64,000 nucleotides of DNA from Sporosarcina gallistercoris (GTDB lineage Bacteria; Bacillota; Bacilli; Bacillales_A; Planococcaceae). Under the pieces are notes generated by a model. It was given only the letters and a program-made list of their open reading frames with translations. It searched no databases and was not told the DNA's origin. How positions within the stretch are numbered: position 1 is the stretch's first letter; each line of letters begins with the position of its first letter. Of this stretch, positions 52,159-61,299 are shown piece by piece. A program made the translations under genes and the position numbers. The stretch is from assembly GCF_014836415.1 (NCBI RefSeq), contig NZ_JACSQY010000002.1:62001-126000 (forward strand), written 5' to 3'.

Positions 52159-53646
52159 TTACTCTTGTGGTGTCGTTGCGGCTGTCGCTGCTCCTGCTAA
52201 TGCATCGTCCCAATCCGGGGCTGTGACTTCCAGAGGTATATTCTCTCTCCGAGCTTTGACAGCTGCAAAGAAGAACAGCGCTACTAGGAAAATCGAAATC
52301 ACACTGGCGCCGATCAATGCGACATCCATCGGCAATCTGAATCCGATTTGTGCATTCAAGATGTACGTAGTTGTTGCCATCAGCATGAATGTACCCGGTA
52401 CGAGCGCAATCCAGTAATTCTTCTTCGCGATGAATAAATACATCGCCGCTACAAAGAGCGCAATGACTGCAGTCGACTGGTTCGCCCACGAGAAGTATCT
52501 CCATAGGATATTGAAGTCAACGAACGTCAATGCAATTGAAATTGCAAACAACGGAAGAGCAATCCAGAGACGGCTCATGATTTTCACTTGCGGTAGTTTG
52601 AAGTAGTCAGCAATGATCATCCGAGCACTACGGAACGCCGTGTCCCCTGAAGTGATCGGCAAGATGATAACACCAAGGATCGCTAGTGTTCCACCAACAG
52701 CCCCAAGCATTAAGACAGATGCTTCACTAACGATCATTGCAGGTCCGCCTGCAGCAAGCAATTCGTTCAATCCGACTGGACCATTGAACAACGCCATGCC
52801 TGCAGCTGCCCAGATCATTGCGATGATCCCTTCAGCAATCATCATGCCGTAGAAGATTTTACGACCTTGTTTTTCACTTTGTGTCGTACGAGAAATAATC
52901 GGTGTTTGTGTCGCATGGAAACCGGATAATGCCCCGCAAGAAATCGTCAAGAATAGCAGAGGGAAAATCGGAATATTATCAGGGTGCAAGTTCGCAAACG
53001 ACAATTCAGGGATTGGCGCGCCTTTAACGAGCATTCCGCCTCCAACGCCCAGTGCACTGATAATGAGTAACAAACCGAAGATCGGGTAGAAACGCCCGAT
53101 GATTTTATCAATCGGAAGTAGTGTCGCTAAAATGTAATAGATGAAAATTGCTGTAATGATCAATCCCATCGCCATCCAGCCGTTCATCAAATTATACAGC
53201 AGACCTGCAGGTGCAGAGACGAATACGGTTCCGACAAGCAGTAGTAAAAGAATTGCGAAAGCGTTTACAAGATGTTTCATGAATTTACCGAGGAATTTAC
53301 CCGCAAGTTCCGGTAAATGTGCGCCGCGGTTCCGGATGGAAATCATTCCTGTTAGATAGTCGTGAACGGCACCTGCAAAAATTGCTCCGAGTACAATCCA
53401 AAGAAATGCAACCGGTCCGTATAGTGCTCCCATGATTGGTCCGAAGATTGGACCTACCCCCGCAATATTCAGCAGTTGGATCAATGAATTCTTTTTTGTG
53501 TTCATCGGTACATAGTCAATACCGTCAGCGTTTGCATAAGCAGGTGTCTGACGTTCTTCCTTCACTCCGAAAACGCGTTCCACGAATTTCCCATACGTGA
53601 AATAGCCGACCACGAGCAACACTACCCCAAATAGAAATGTGTACAT
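52159..53646 (-). CDS. cstA: CstA-family carbon-starvation/pyruvate-peptide transporter
   Basis: This is a 495-residue membrane protein with about 13-14 helices, shorter than E. coli CstA (about 700). Family blocks include KNSLIQLLNIAGVGPIFGPIMGALYGPVAFLWIVLGAIFAGAVHDYLTGM (residues 53-102), HATQTPIISRTTQ near 245 and GDTAFRSARMIIADYF near 340. E. coli CstA and BtsT take up pyruvate and peptides. The gene lies directly downstream of a LytS-LytT pair, and pyruvate-sensing LytS-type systems control transporters of this class, so pyruvate uptake is a reasonable inference. AAAGGGG precedes ATG 53646. Confidence 0.88.
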   Translation of the reverse strand: MYTFLFGVVLLVVGYFTYGKFVERVFGVKEERQTPAYANADGIDYVPMNTKKNSLIQLLNIAGVGPIFGPIMGALYGPVAFLWIVLGAIFAGAVHDYLTGMISIRNRGAHLPELAGKFLGKFMKHLVNAFAILLLLLVGTVFVSAPAGLLYNLMNGWMAMGLIITAIFIYYILATLLPIDKIIGRFYPIFGLLLIISALGVGGGMLVKGAPIPELSFANLHPDNIPIFPLLFLTISCGALSGFHATQTPIISRTTQSEKQGRKIFYGMMIAEGIIAMIWAAAGMALFNGPVGLNELLAAGGPAMIVSEASVLMLGAVGGTLAILGVIILPITSGDTAFRSARMIIADYFKLPQVKIMSRLWIALPLFAISIALTFVDFNILWRYFSWANQSTAVIALFVAAMYLFIAKKNYWIALVPGTFMLMATTTYILNAQIGFRLPMDVALIGASVISIFLVALFFFAAVKARRENIPLEVTAPDWDDALAGAATAATTPQE

Positions 53647-53679
53647 CCACTTCCAACCCCTTTATCTATTTATGTTCTG

Positions 53680-53708
53680 TTATCAGTTTAGATGAATTAT
53701 TCTAACAA
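53680..53708 (-). promoter_or_regulatory. Candidate cstA promoter
   Basis: On the minus strand TTGTTA (53708-53703), 17-bp spacer and TGATAA (53685-53680). The -35 overlaps the cstA-proximal GTTAG repeat, as expected for LytTR-activated promoters. The -10 is weak. Confidence 0.35.
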
Positions 53709-53782
53709 AGGATGGGTTTTGTGCTAACATGTCGGTTTTCAAGAGTAAGATGCACGTTAGGGATATTGACGTGTTGTGTTAG
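53702..53782. promoter_or_regulatory. Two pairs of GTTAG repeats at 22-bp spacing (LytTR-type sites)
   Basis: On the minus strand GTTAG occurs at 53728-53724 and 53706-53702; on the plus strand at 53756-53760 and 53778-53782. Both pairs have exactly 22-bp spacing. LytTR regulators bind paired short direct repeats about two helical turns apart with a GTT core. The first pair faces cstA; the second is inverted and overlaps the lytT stop codon. Confidence 0.5.
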
Positions 53783-54510
53783 TGTTCAAGCTTTGCCCGT
53801 AACCCCTTCACATAGTTACGGCTCACAGACAATTTTTCCGGGTACCCATCGATTTCGAGCTGATAGGCTCCGTTGAACCAAGGTGACAAACGGGTGACAT
53901 GTAGCAAATTGACCAGGTAGCTTTTATGAATCCGATAGAATGAAAAGGGGGAGAGACGCGTTTCCAATTCTTTTAACGTCAGTTTCACTTCATGCTCTCC
54001 CGTCTTCGTTACGATTCGGGTCAAACTGCCCTCCCGACAAATGTACAAAATACTGCTGATAGGAAGATAGACAATTTCCCCTTCCCGTTCAATGGCCAAC
54101 TTACCTAGTGGATGGCTAGATTCAGGAGTAGTCTCCAATGCATCCTGGACTTTGATCCGGTTCAGCGTCTGAGCAAGTTGGTCCTCTTCGTAAGGTTTCA
54201 ATAAATAGTCAATTGCATTCACACGGAATGCATCAGCTGCAAATTGAGGATACGCAGTCGCAAATACAATTTGAGGCGGATTCTTCAATTCTTTCAGAAC
54301 AGCAGCAACTTCGATGCCGTTCATCTTCGGCATTTCAACGTCCAGAAATACCACTTCAGGCTGCAATCGAATCGCCTGCATGATGGCGGTGTCCCCTGAA
54401 TCCGCTTCTCCCACAATCTCCACACGCGGATGACGGCTGAGTAGAAATATGAGTTCTTCACGCGCATAGCGTTCATCGTCTACAACGAGCGCTCGAATGC
54501 TAGATGGCAT
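53779..54510 (-). CDS. lytT: LytT-like response regulator with LytTR DNA-binding domain
   Basis: This is a 243-residue regulator. The receiver domain (residues 6-120) has the acidic pair DDE (residues 11-13), phospho-acceptor D56 in VVFLDVEMPKMNG, and the conserved T and K (ATAYPQF, LLKPYEED). The LytTR domain (about 140-240) shows ISSILYICREGSLTRIVTKTG and FYRIHKSYLVNLLHV. It overlaps the sensor gene by 11 bases and cstA follows. LytT-type regulators control pyruvate transporters (pftAB in B. subtilis) or murein hydrolase regulators (lrgAB in S. aureus); here cstA is the probable target. Confidence 0.9.
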   Translation of the reverse strand: MPSSIRALVVDDERYAREELIFLLSRHPRVEIVGEADSGDTAIMQAIRLQPEVVFLDVEMPKMNGIEVAAVLKELKNPPQIVFATAYPQFAADAFRVNAIDYLLKPYEEDQLAQTLNRIKVQDALETTPESSHPLGKLAIEREGEIVYLPISSILYICREGSLTRIVTKTGEHEVKLTLKELETRLSPFSFYRIHKSYLVNLLHVTRLSPWFNGAYQLEIDGYPEKLSVSRNYVKGLRAKLEH

Positions 54511-56245
54511 GACGAATCACCTCTTCTCCTGGAATTGCAAAACGTACGATGGTTCCTTCTCCGCTTGCTGTTGTGAATTGAAGACCTGCTTGGTCACCAA
54601 ACGTCATCATCAACCGGCGATGCACATTAAATAATCCCATCCCGGTTCCCGATTCCGACTCAACAGGGTGTTCCCCCAACGTTTTCAAACGATCTGAAGT
54701 TATCCCCTTGCCATTATCTTGAACGGTAATTTCCGTTTCACCATCCCGTGCAGCAATCCTCACTTTCACGATACTCCCTCGCGCCATATCAGCGATTCCA
54801 TGTTTCACCGCATTTTCAACAATCGGCTGGAGTGTGAGGGGCGGTATCAGCTGGGAGAGCACAGATGGGTCGACATCAAAGTCAATCGTAAGTTTGTCGA
54901 CAAAACGGGCTTCTTCAATTTGAAGGTACGCACGCACGTGTGCCAATTCTTGCTCAAGCGTAACTCGTGCAGCAGTGGTTCCTTCAACATTTTGACGCAG
55001 AAATTTTGATAAAGAAGTTAACAGTTGACGTGCCTGATCGGGATCCGTTCGTATTAGAGAAATAATGACGTTTAACGAATTGAAGAAGAAATGAGGACTG
55101 ATCTGAGCTTGCAATGCTTTGATCTCCGCATCCTTCGCCAGTTCGTGCGCTTGGTCGGCAGCTGCGATTTCCAGCTGATCGCTGAGCAATGAGCTCAATC
55201 CATCGATCAATTCTATCGTGACATCCGTAATCGCTTTTTCGGAAGGATAATACAGTTTAAGGGTTCCGACCACTTTGTCCCTCTGTTTTAACGGCGCAAT
55301 GACGGCAGCACCGAGTGGACAATCCGTGTTAATGCAATGAATGGCTTGGTCGTTAGCGACTACACGATTTCCATGTTGGAGCACTTCTTTTGTTATATGC
55401 GTTTGAATCGGACTGTAGGATCGATGGTGATCACTCGCTACACCGACGTGAGCGAGAATTTCGTTCCGATTCGTCATGGCAACAGCACTCGGGGAGAGCT
55501 CATTGAAGAGGATCCGACATACTTCGCTGCACGTTTCAGGTGTCATTCCTTTTCTTAAGTGTGCGAGTGTTTGGTTCGCGATGCGCAGCGTTTTTTGCGC
55601 TTGAAGAGCCGTTGCCCTATCCTGCTCACTCATCACGTTGTAGACAATCAGAAGAAAAATAGCAGTTCCCAGACCATTTGCAATAATCATCGGTAGGCCG
55701 ATCGCTTGAACGAGTGCCCAGGCTTCAGTGAACGGCTTCGAGAGCACGAGAATCAGACCCATTTGAATGGACTCCGCAAGCGCTCCGATTCCAAAAGCTG
55801 TGAGCGGTTTGACCGTGTTGCCCTTTTTATAGAAATAGCTTGCTAGAATTCCTGATAAAATAGTTGAAAGCCCACAAGAAAACGCAGTGAACCCTCCTAA
55901 CGTCATTCGATGGATTCCAGCGATGAGTCCAGCACCGATACCAAAACGATAGCCTCCCAGTAAACCCGCGACAACAATTCCGATAACACGGGAATTGGCA
56001 ATCGCTTCGTCTCCCGCAAGATTCATCGTCACGCTATTGAAATGGAACGTTTCGGTATTAAAAGCGACACCTAAATACGTCCCGATAATGCCGAAGAACC
56101 CGAAAAACACTATCGCACTCACAGTTTGCCGGCGATCGAGAGTATCGTGGTGCACGAGTTGCTTAAAGAATCGAAAACGTGTCAGGATGAATGCCACTGC
56201 GACAATCGTTCCGACGCGTTCCAGCATAATAATAAGTAAGTCCAA
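54500..56245 (-). CDS. lytS: LytS-like sensor histidine kinase
   Basis: This is a 581-residue membrane kinase. Residues 1-210 hold the 5TM-5TMR_LYT sensor (MLERVGTIVAVAFILTRFRFF; then NLAGDEAIANSRVIGIVVAGLLGG), residues 225-360 a GAF-like domain, and residues 370-580 a LytS-type kinase: phospho-acceptor in ALQAQISPHFFFNSLNVI, N-box VENAVKHGI, and G-box SGTGMGLFNVHRRL. TTG 56245 is chosen because GGGAGG precedes it by eight to nine bases and the length then matches LytS; the frame continues to 56302 but without a better site. Related sensors respond to extracellular pyruvate. Confidence 0.9.
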   Translation of the reverse strand: MDLLIIMLERVGTIVAVAFILTRFRFFKQLVHHDTLDRRQTVSAIVFFGFFGIIGTYLGVAFNTETFHFNSVTMNLAGDEAIANSRVIGIVVAGLLGGYRFGIGAGLIAGIHRMTLGGFTAFSCGLSTILSGILASYFYKKGNTVKPLTAFGIGALAESIQMGLILVLSKPFTEAWALVQAIGLPMIIANGLGTAIFLLIVYNVMSEQDRATALQAQKTLRIANQTLAHLRKGMTPETCSEVCRILFNELSPSAVAMTNRNEILAHVGVASDHHRSYSPIQTHITKEVLQHGNRVVANDQAIHCINTDCPLGAAVIAPLKQRDKVVGTLKLYYPSEKAITDVTIELIDGLSSLLSDQLEIAAADQAHELAKDAEIKALQAQISPHFFFNSLNVIISLIRTDPDQARQLLTSLSKFLRQNVEGTTAARVTLEQELAHVRAYLQIEEARFVDKLTIDFDVDPSVLSQLIPPLTLQPIVENAVKHGIADMARGSIVKVRIAARDGETEITVQDNGKGITSDRLKTLGEHPVESESGTGMGLFNVHRRLMMTFGDQAGLQFTTASGEGTIVRFAIPGEEVIRHAI

Positions 56246-56340
56246 CTTGCCCACCTCCCTCTCAATCCTCCGTCCGTTCAAGTATACTGTATTTTCCGTC
56301 ATTTCAAAAGAGGAGAATGTACGAAGACACCTCCCCTTGC

Positions 56341-57357
56341 TTACTCCTTATTCAATAATCTGGACACAATACTTTCCACAGTGCCTGCTTGCGTATTCTG
56401 AACACCTGTCCCTGCCCATAACGAAAGAAAATCGGCATTATTTTGCATAGCCGCTTCTTTTCTTATTCGTTTCGTCAAATCGTTTTGATAGGGATAGGGC
56501 GCAATCGGGGACCGGTTCATCTGGTCAATGAATCGATTACGGATGCCGCGTGCCGGTCTTCCGGAAAAAACCTCTGTAATCACGGTGTCGTCTAAAGACG
56601 CACTCAAAACGGCTTGCTTATAGGCGATGGAGGCCCCACTCTCCTCTGTTGCTAAAAGAGCTGTTCCGATCTGGACAGCAGAAGCCCCATTGTTCATCAG
56701 TTCGGTCATTCGAGCATTCGTGGCAACACCGCCAGCTGCGATAATAGGTAGTTGAATGACATCCCGAACTTCGGCTAGTAAATTGTTTAGTGGAATTAGC
56801 GGTCCATCAGGATGAAATGAGCCCCGATGCCCACCGGCTTCTGCTCCTTGGATGACAACCATATCGAGACCTGCTTGCTGCACCGCCATTGCTTCGTCCA
56901 GAGTAGTTGCGGTCCCTATCAAAAGTATTCCCGCATCGTGAAGCCGTTCAATAGATTCCACATCCGGAATTCCAAACGTGAATGAACAGGCTGCTGGCTT
57001 TTCTTCTATAACTACATCGATCTGTCCGTGAAAATCCGGTTCAGACAGAGGTGCTTTCCAAAACGGCATGCCAAGCTGTTCCCCGATCGGTTGCAGCGCT
57101 TCATAGGCTAATCGCAGTTGCTCCTGGTCAAACGGCGTATTGTCCGGCACAAAAAGATTCACGGAAAAAGGGCCATTTGTCAATGCTTTCACTTGTTGAA
57201 TTATAGTTCGTGTTTCAGTTGCGGTTAAATAACCTGCTCCGATTGAACCTAATATACCGGTTTCTGTACCTGCCGCAACGAAATCAGGTGTCGTGACACC
57301 TGCCATGGGTGCTTGAACAATCGGATATTGGATACCTAGAGTTTGTTTGAATGTCAT
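56341..57357 (-). CDS. Nitronate monooxygenase (2-nitropropane dioxygenase family)
   Basis: This is a 338-residue FMN TIM-barrel enzyme that oxidises nitronates, protecting against propionate-3-nitronate. Family motifs include IVQAPMAGVTTPDFVAAG (residues 12-29), the FMN-phosphate segment IIAAGGVATNARMTELMNNGASAVQIGTALL near 215-245, and the catalytic-His region VVIQGAEAGGHRGSF near 172-186. FAD/FMN-dependent enoyl reductases such as FabK share the fold; the AGGHRG motif favours nitronate monooxygenase. ATG 57357 or 57360 is used, close to GGGGGGAG. Confidence 0.83.
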   Translation of the reverse strand: MTFKQTLGIQYPIVQAPMAGVTTPDFVAAGTETGILGSIGAGYLTATETRTIIQQVKALTNGPFSVNLFVPDNTPFDQEQLRLAYEALQPIGEQLGMPFWKAPLSEPDFHGQIDVVIEEKPAACSFTFGIPDVESIERLHDAGILLIGTATTLDEAMAVQQAGLDMVVIQGAEAGGHRGSFHPDGPLIPLNNLLAEVRDVIQLPIIAAGGVATNARMTELMNNGASAVQIGTALLATEESGASIAYKQAVLSASLDDTVITEVFSGRPARGIRNRFIDQMNRSPIAPYPYQNDLTKRIRKEAAMQNNADFLSLWAGTGVQNTQAGTVESIVSRLLNKE

Positions 57358-57390
57358 CATCTCCCCCCTATTCCCAGTGGTTAGGTTTAA

Positions 57391-57588
57391 TTAGTCCGCT
57401 AAAATGTCGCATACTCTGCCGACTTGTCCATCTTCAAGGCGTACTTTGATGCCATGAGGATGATGGGCCGAATTTGTGAGTAAGTCTTTGACGACTCCTT
57501 CAGTCTTCACACCGCTCCGCTGATCTTTTTTCAAGATAACTGCCACTTTTAGTCCTGGATGAATATCACTTCTGTTTTTACCGTCCAA
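57391..57588 (-). CDS. ywbE: YwbE-family protein
   Basis: This is a 65-residue basic protein. GKNRSDIHPGLKVAVILKKDQRSG and the C-terminal HHPHGIKVRLEDGQVGRVCDIL are nearly those I recall for B. subtilis YwbE, a conserved small protein with an SH3-like look and unknown function. TTG 57588 is preferred: AGGAG lies eight bases upstream and the family starts here. A GTG nine bases further up overlaps that site. It lies upstream of the nitronate monooxygenase on the same strand. Confidence 0.85.
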   Translation of the reverse strand: MDGKNRSDIHPGLKVAVILKKDQRSGVKTEGVVKDLLTNSAHHPHGIKVRLEDGQVGRVCDILAD

Positions 57589-57686
57589 GTTTATCACTCC
57601 TTTTCTCTTAGTTTAGCACATGAGCTGGTCGGAATTGGGTGTCATGTTTCGTCGGATACTTTCTAGTTGACGGCTAATAGTTCATG

Positions 57687-57711
57687 CCCTAAACTAGTAA
57701 TTGGTTTAGGG
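57687..57711 (+). promoter_or_regulatory. Inverted repeat overlapping the marR ribosome site
   Basis: CCCTAAAC (57687-57694) and GTTTAGGG (57704-57711) are perfect eight-base arms around TAGTAATTG. The right arm merges with the ribosome-binding stretch TTTAGGGGGTG of the marR gene. It could be the MarR operator (autoregulation) or an RNA hairpin hiding the ribosome site. Confidence 0.5.
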
Positions 57712-57723
57712 GGTGAACTGATT

Positions 57724-58176
57724 ATGAAAGAAACATTACTAGAAGCGATAGAATTGTTCGAGGAAGTTATCATTTATGGTACGGAACATTTCCTGAAATC
57801 GGTACAATCACCGATTTGGAAAGAGTATTCCCCAGAGCAGATTCAAACGTTAAAGCTATTATCGGCTTATGATTCATTATCCAATGGTAAATTGGCTGTG
57901 CTCCAAGGTGTCCATAAAAGTGCAATTACCGCACGCTTAAAGAAGCTCGAAGAAAAAGGACTGATTCTTTCAGAACGTGCGCAACACGACCAGCGTACAA
58001 AAGTGGTCCGTCTGACAGAAGCTGGCCAAGACATTCTTGCTGCTTCCAATACGGCGATTAACGAAACGATTGCAAATCTCTTTGACGATAAGATTTCAGA
58101 AGAGGAGTTGACCCAGTTCGTTGGCACGTTCCGGAAACTAAAAGATATATTACAAATGAGGGAGTTAGACCAATGA
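57724..58176 (+). CDS. MarR-family transcriptional regulator (YdgG-like)
   Basis: This is a 150-residue winged-helix repressor. The recognition helix region GKLAVLQGVHKSAITARLKKLEEKGLILSERAQHDQRTKVVRLTEAGQDIL (residues about 60-110) is the MarR core, with the wing DQRTKVVRLT. The gene overlaps the downstream MMPL transporter by four bases (ATGA), so it almost certainly controls that operon. The pairing equals B. subtilis ydgG-ydgH. ATG 57724 is after TTTAGGGGG; upstream frame extension is not supported. Confidence 0.88.
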   Translation: MKETLLEAIELFEEVIIYGTEHFLKSVQSPIWKEYSPEQIQTLKLLSAYDSLSNGKLAVLQGVHKSAITARLKKLEEKGLILSERAQHDQRTKVVRLTEAGQDILAASNTAINETIANLFDDKISEEELTQFVGTFRKLKDILQMRELDQ

Positions 58177-60827
58177 AAACGATATTGAAATTCAGATGGC
58201 CGATTTTCATCGTCCTGCTCGGTCTTGCAATCGGTTTACTGTTTGTCGCACCAGACCTAGCAAAACAAGCAGAAGAAGCCGGTTCGTTCCAGTTAGCGGA
58301 CGATGCTGATTCCCAGAAAGCAGCGGACATCCTGGAAAAAGCAGGCGCTTCAGAAGATACGCTATCGCTCGTCTATGACTTTGAAAAAGCCGTTTCTGAG
58401 GAAGACAAAAAAGCGGTCCAGGCCACAGCGAAAGAGATTGAAGACCTGGGGAAACCCGTGACGGATGTCATGGACCCATTTGAAAGCGAAGAGATTGAGG
58501 ACCAGCTCGTTTCTGAAGATAAACAGACGGTACTCGTTCCGATCACCGTAGATGGTTCAGAGGAAGCAATTATCGATCTGAGTGACAAAATCCGCTCGGA
58601 GATTCTGCCGAAAGACACAACTGTCTATCTAACAGGCGAAGCGATCATTAACAATGACGTAAACGAAAGTGCGCAAGAAGGATTGAAGAAGACGGAAGTC
58701 ATTACCGTTGTCCTCATCTTCGCTTTGCTGCTTATCGTGTTCCGTTCGATTGTGACACCAATCGTTCCATTGATCGCTGTCGGGATTACGTACTTACTCA
58801 GCCAATCCCTCGTTGCGTTCTTCGTCGATTGGTTCGGATTTCCAGTGTCCAACTATACGCAGATTTTCCTCGTCGCGATTCTGTTCGGACTCGGAACCGA
58901 CTACTGTATCCTGCTCTTGAGCCGTTACAAAGAGGAATTGATCGAAGGACACGAAATCCAGGAAGCCATTGTGAACACATATAAAACTGCAGGCCGGACG
59001 TTGATCATCAGTTCACTTGCCGTATTCATCGGATTTGCAGCGATCGGATTTGCAGACTTCCCGATTTTTAAATCGGCGGTTGCGGTTGCAGTCGGTATTG
59101 CGGTATTGATTCTCGTACTGTTCACAGTCGTTCCATTGTTCATGATGCTGCTGAAAGACAAATTGTTCTGGCCAGCAAAACAGGCGACGACCCATAACGA
59201 TAGTAAATTGTGGATCCGTTTCAGCAAGCTATCTGTTGCACGTCCATTGCTCTCGATGGCAATTGTTGCAGTCATCACAGTGCCCTTATTGCTGACATAC
59301 GATAACGAACTTTCCTTTAACACAGTGGATGAAATCGATCAGTCGAAAGAATCCGTAAAAGGGTTGAATCTGATCTCTGAAGGATTTGGTAAAGGAGATT
59401 CCCTTCCCGTCCAGGTCATCTTGAAATCCGATAATTCGATTGTCGATGAAAAAGATGTCCCTTACTTAGAAACAATCAGCCGAAACTTAGAAAAAGTGGA
59501 TGGCGTGAAATCCGTACGTACAATCACCCGGCCAACAGGTGAGCAAATTGACGAGTTGAATGTCGATAAGCAGTTGGGATTGGTCTCCGACGGATTGAAA
59601 GAAGCGAATGATGGCATTAAAAGCGTCCAAGACGGACTCGGTCAAGTAGAGGGCGGACTGAACGATGCTGCAAGCCAGTTGCCGTCTGGTTCAGAAGCAT
59701 CGTCAGGTGGTGCGGGATTACGCCAGGCAGCGCAAGGCATCGGACAAATCAATGACCAACTCGGACAAATTGCAGGTGGACTGTCTCAAGGCATGCCAGC
59801 TGCTCAAGCTGCAGGAGGATTGAACGCCCTGACTGCTGAACTCGGTAAAGTATCTGCGAGTTTGAATGGAGCTGCGGGTCAACTCGAAGGATCCGGTTCC
59901 CAAATCGGTGCACTCAGTGGCGGGCTTGACCAACTTGCAAAAGGTGTAACTGCTTCAAAAGAAGGACTCACGGAGATCAGCAAAGGGCTGACAGAAGTGA
60001 CGGATATGCTAAAAGATATGAGTGAAACGCCTAGTATCCGTGATACAGGAATTTACATTCCAGCCGGTACACTCGGCGAAGAGGAGTTCCAACCAGTCAT
60101 CGATCGTTATACATTCGGCGACGAAACCGGGATTCTCATGGAAGTCATCTTGAAAGAGGATCCCTATGCCCGCGAATCGATTGCAACATTGCATGCAATC
60201 AAGGACAGCGTAAGGACTTCTGTCATCGGTACTCCATTTGAAGATACGGAAGTTGCGTTTGCTGGTATTTCCAGCATGAACTCCGATCTGGATGATATTT
60301 CATCGAAAGACTTTACCCGTACCGTAGTCATTATGCTCGTTGGATTGTTCGTCGTATTGACGATTCTATTCCGCTCTGCAATCATGCCACTGTATATGAT
60401 CGGTTCGTTGCTGCTTACGTATTACACAGCGATTTCCTTTACGGAATTGGTTTTCGTGAATATTCTCGGTTACGATGGCATCAGCTGGGCAGTTCCATTC
60501 TTCGGATTCATCATGCTCATCGCACTTGGCGTCGATTATTCGATCTTCCTGCTCGACCGCTTCCGTGAAGAGAGCATCAAAGGAAGCACGATTGCTGATG
60601 CATTGAAGATTTCCATGGCCAAGATGGGCACGGTCATTATCACCGCTGCTGTCATTCTAGCGGGCACATTCGGCGCCATGATGCCGTCCGGGGTTTTGAG
60701 TCTCGTGCAAATCGCAACTATCGTCATTACTGGCCTCTTGCTGTATGGTCTCATCATATTGCCGCTTCTGATTCCTGCGATCACCGTATCGTTCGGTCGA
60801 GGCGTCTGGTGGCCATTCCGCGGATGA
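58173..60827 (+). CDS. MMPL-family transporter with central coiled-coil domain (YdgH-like)
   Basis: This is an 884-residue RND-superfamily exporter: helix 1 (residues 7-27), first extracellular domain, helices 2-6 (about 170-335), second extracellular domain (about 370-700) and helices 8-12 (about 710-875). The second extracellular part holds repeated Gly/Leu/Gln segments (GLKEANDGIKSVQDGLGQVE to GLTEISKGLTEVTDML, about residues 470-620), a YhgE-like coiled coil that may span towards the wall. Proton-relay motifs FGLGTDYCILLLSRY and IALGVDYSIFLLDRF are intact. Substrate unknown; lipids or hydrophobic drugs are likely. It is co-transcribed with its MarR regulator. Confidence 0.88.
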   Translation: MKTILKFRWPIFIVLLGLAIGLLFVAPDLAKQAEEAGSFQLADDADSQKAADILEKAGASEDTLSLVYDFEKAVSEEDKKAVQATAKEIEDLGKPVTDVMDPFESEEIEDQLVSEDKQTVLVPITVDGSEEAIIDLSDKIRSEILPKDTTVYLTGEAIINNDVNESAQEGLKKTEVITVVLIFALLLIVFRSIVTPIVPLIAVGITYLLSQSLVAFFVDWFGFPVSNYTQIFLVAILFGLGTDYCILLLSRYKEELIEGHEIQEAIVNTYKTAGRTLIISSLAVFIGFAAIGFADFPIFKSAVAVAVGIAVLILVLFTVVPLFMMLLKDKLFWPAKQATTHNDSKLWIRFSKLSVARPLLSMAIVAVITVPLLLTYDNELSFNTVDEIDQSKESVKGLNLISEGFGKGDSLPVQVILKSDNSIVDEKDVPYLETISRNLEKVDGVKSVRTITRPTGEQIDELNVDKQLGLVSDGLKEANDGIKSVQDGLGQVEGGLNDAASQLPSGSEASSGGAGLRQAAQGIGQINDQLGQIAGGLSQGMPAAQAAGGLNALTAELGKVSASLNGAAGQLEGSGSQIGALSGGLDQLAKGVTASKEGLTEISKGLTEVTDMLKDMSETPSIRDTGIYIPAGTLGEEEFQPVIDRYTFGDETGILMEVILKEDPYARESIATLHAIKDSVRTSVIGTPFEDTEVAFAGISSMNSDLDDISSKDFTRTVVIMLVGLFVVLTILFRSAIMPLYMIGSLLLTYYTAISFTELVFVNILGYDGISWAVPFFGFIMLIALGVDYSIFLLDRFREESIKGSTIADALKISMAKMGTVIITAAVILAGTFGAMMPSGVLSLVQIATIVITGLLLYGLIILPLLIPAITVSFGRGVWWPFRG

Positions 60828-60846
60828 ACGATCTACCATGAATACA

Positions 60847-60894
60847 AATAATCCGTTCCGAACAGCCCAGACTGTTCGGAACGGATTATTTTTT
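60847..60894 (+). terminator. Terminator of the marR-MMPL operon
   Basis: Nineteen-base perfect arms AATAATCCGTTCCGAACAG and its complement with a six-base loop, followed by T residues. Confidence 0.93.
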
Positions 60895-61045
60895 GTGAAT
60901 TCATAACCTATGTACTGGAAAAATAGGTTGTGTTCGCTATCAGCTTTGTTCCGCACTCTAGCTGTTTGGCAAGGTTAATGAACGAGCGCAGATGATCGAT
61001 TAAAGTGACTTAGATTACTCATGACATAAATACATTTTTGCATAC

Positions 61046-61076
61046 AAAAAAAACCCTACATGTAGGGGCTTTTTTA
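61046..61076 (-). terminator. Terminator of the second cold-shock gene
   Basis: AGCCCCTACATGTAGGGTTT hairpin on the minus strand followed by a T-run, a few bases after the stop. Confidence 0.88.
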
Positions 61077-61083
61077 GCTGTTA

Positions 61084-61284
61084 TTAAGCTTTTTGAACGT
61101 TAGTAGCTTGTAGGCCACGTTGTCCTTGCTCAATTTCAAATGTTACACTTTGACCTTCGTCTAAAGATTTGAAACCTTCGCTTTGGATTGCTGAGAAATG
61201 TACGAATACGTCTTCCCCTGCTTCACGCTCGATGAATCCAAAACCTTTTTCTGCATTAAACCACTTAACTGTACCTTGTTCCAT
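61084..61284 (-). CDS. csp: Cold-shock protein (CspA/CspB family), second copy
   Basis: This is a 66-residue OB-fold RNA chaperone with RNP1 KGFGFIERE and RNP2 DVFVHFSAI. It differs from the copy at 43409 at roughly ten positions and shares the [12 protein letters not shown]-terminus. GGAGG is well placed before ATG 61284. A 16-base palindrome sits directly upstream of the ribosome site, recalling the leader hairpin of the other copy. Confidence 0.95.
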   Translation of the reverse strand: MEQGTVKWFNAEKGFGFIEREAGEDVFVHFSAIQSEGFKSLDEGQSVTFEIEQGQRGLQATNVQKA

Positions 61285-61299
61285 AATTATTGCCTCCTA

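Noticed and set aside
51176..52504. Long N-terminal extension of the EamA transporter
   Set aside because: The extra 148 codons overlap cstA and its terminator and encode Cys/Ser-rich, non-membrane sequence; a strong ribosome site marks the start at 52060.
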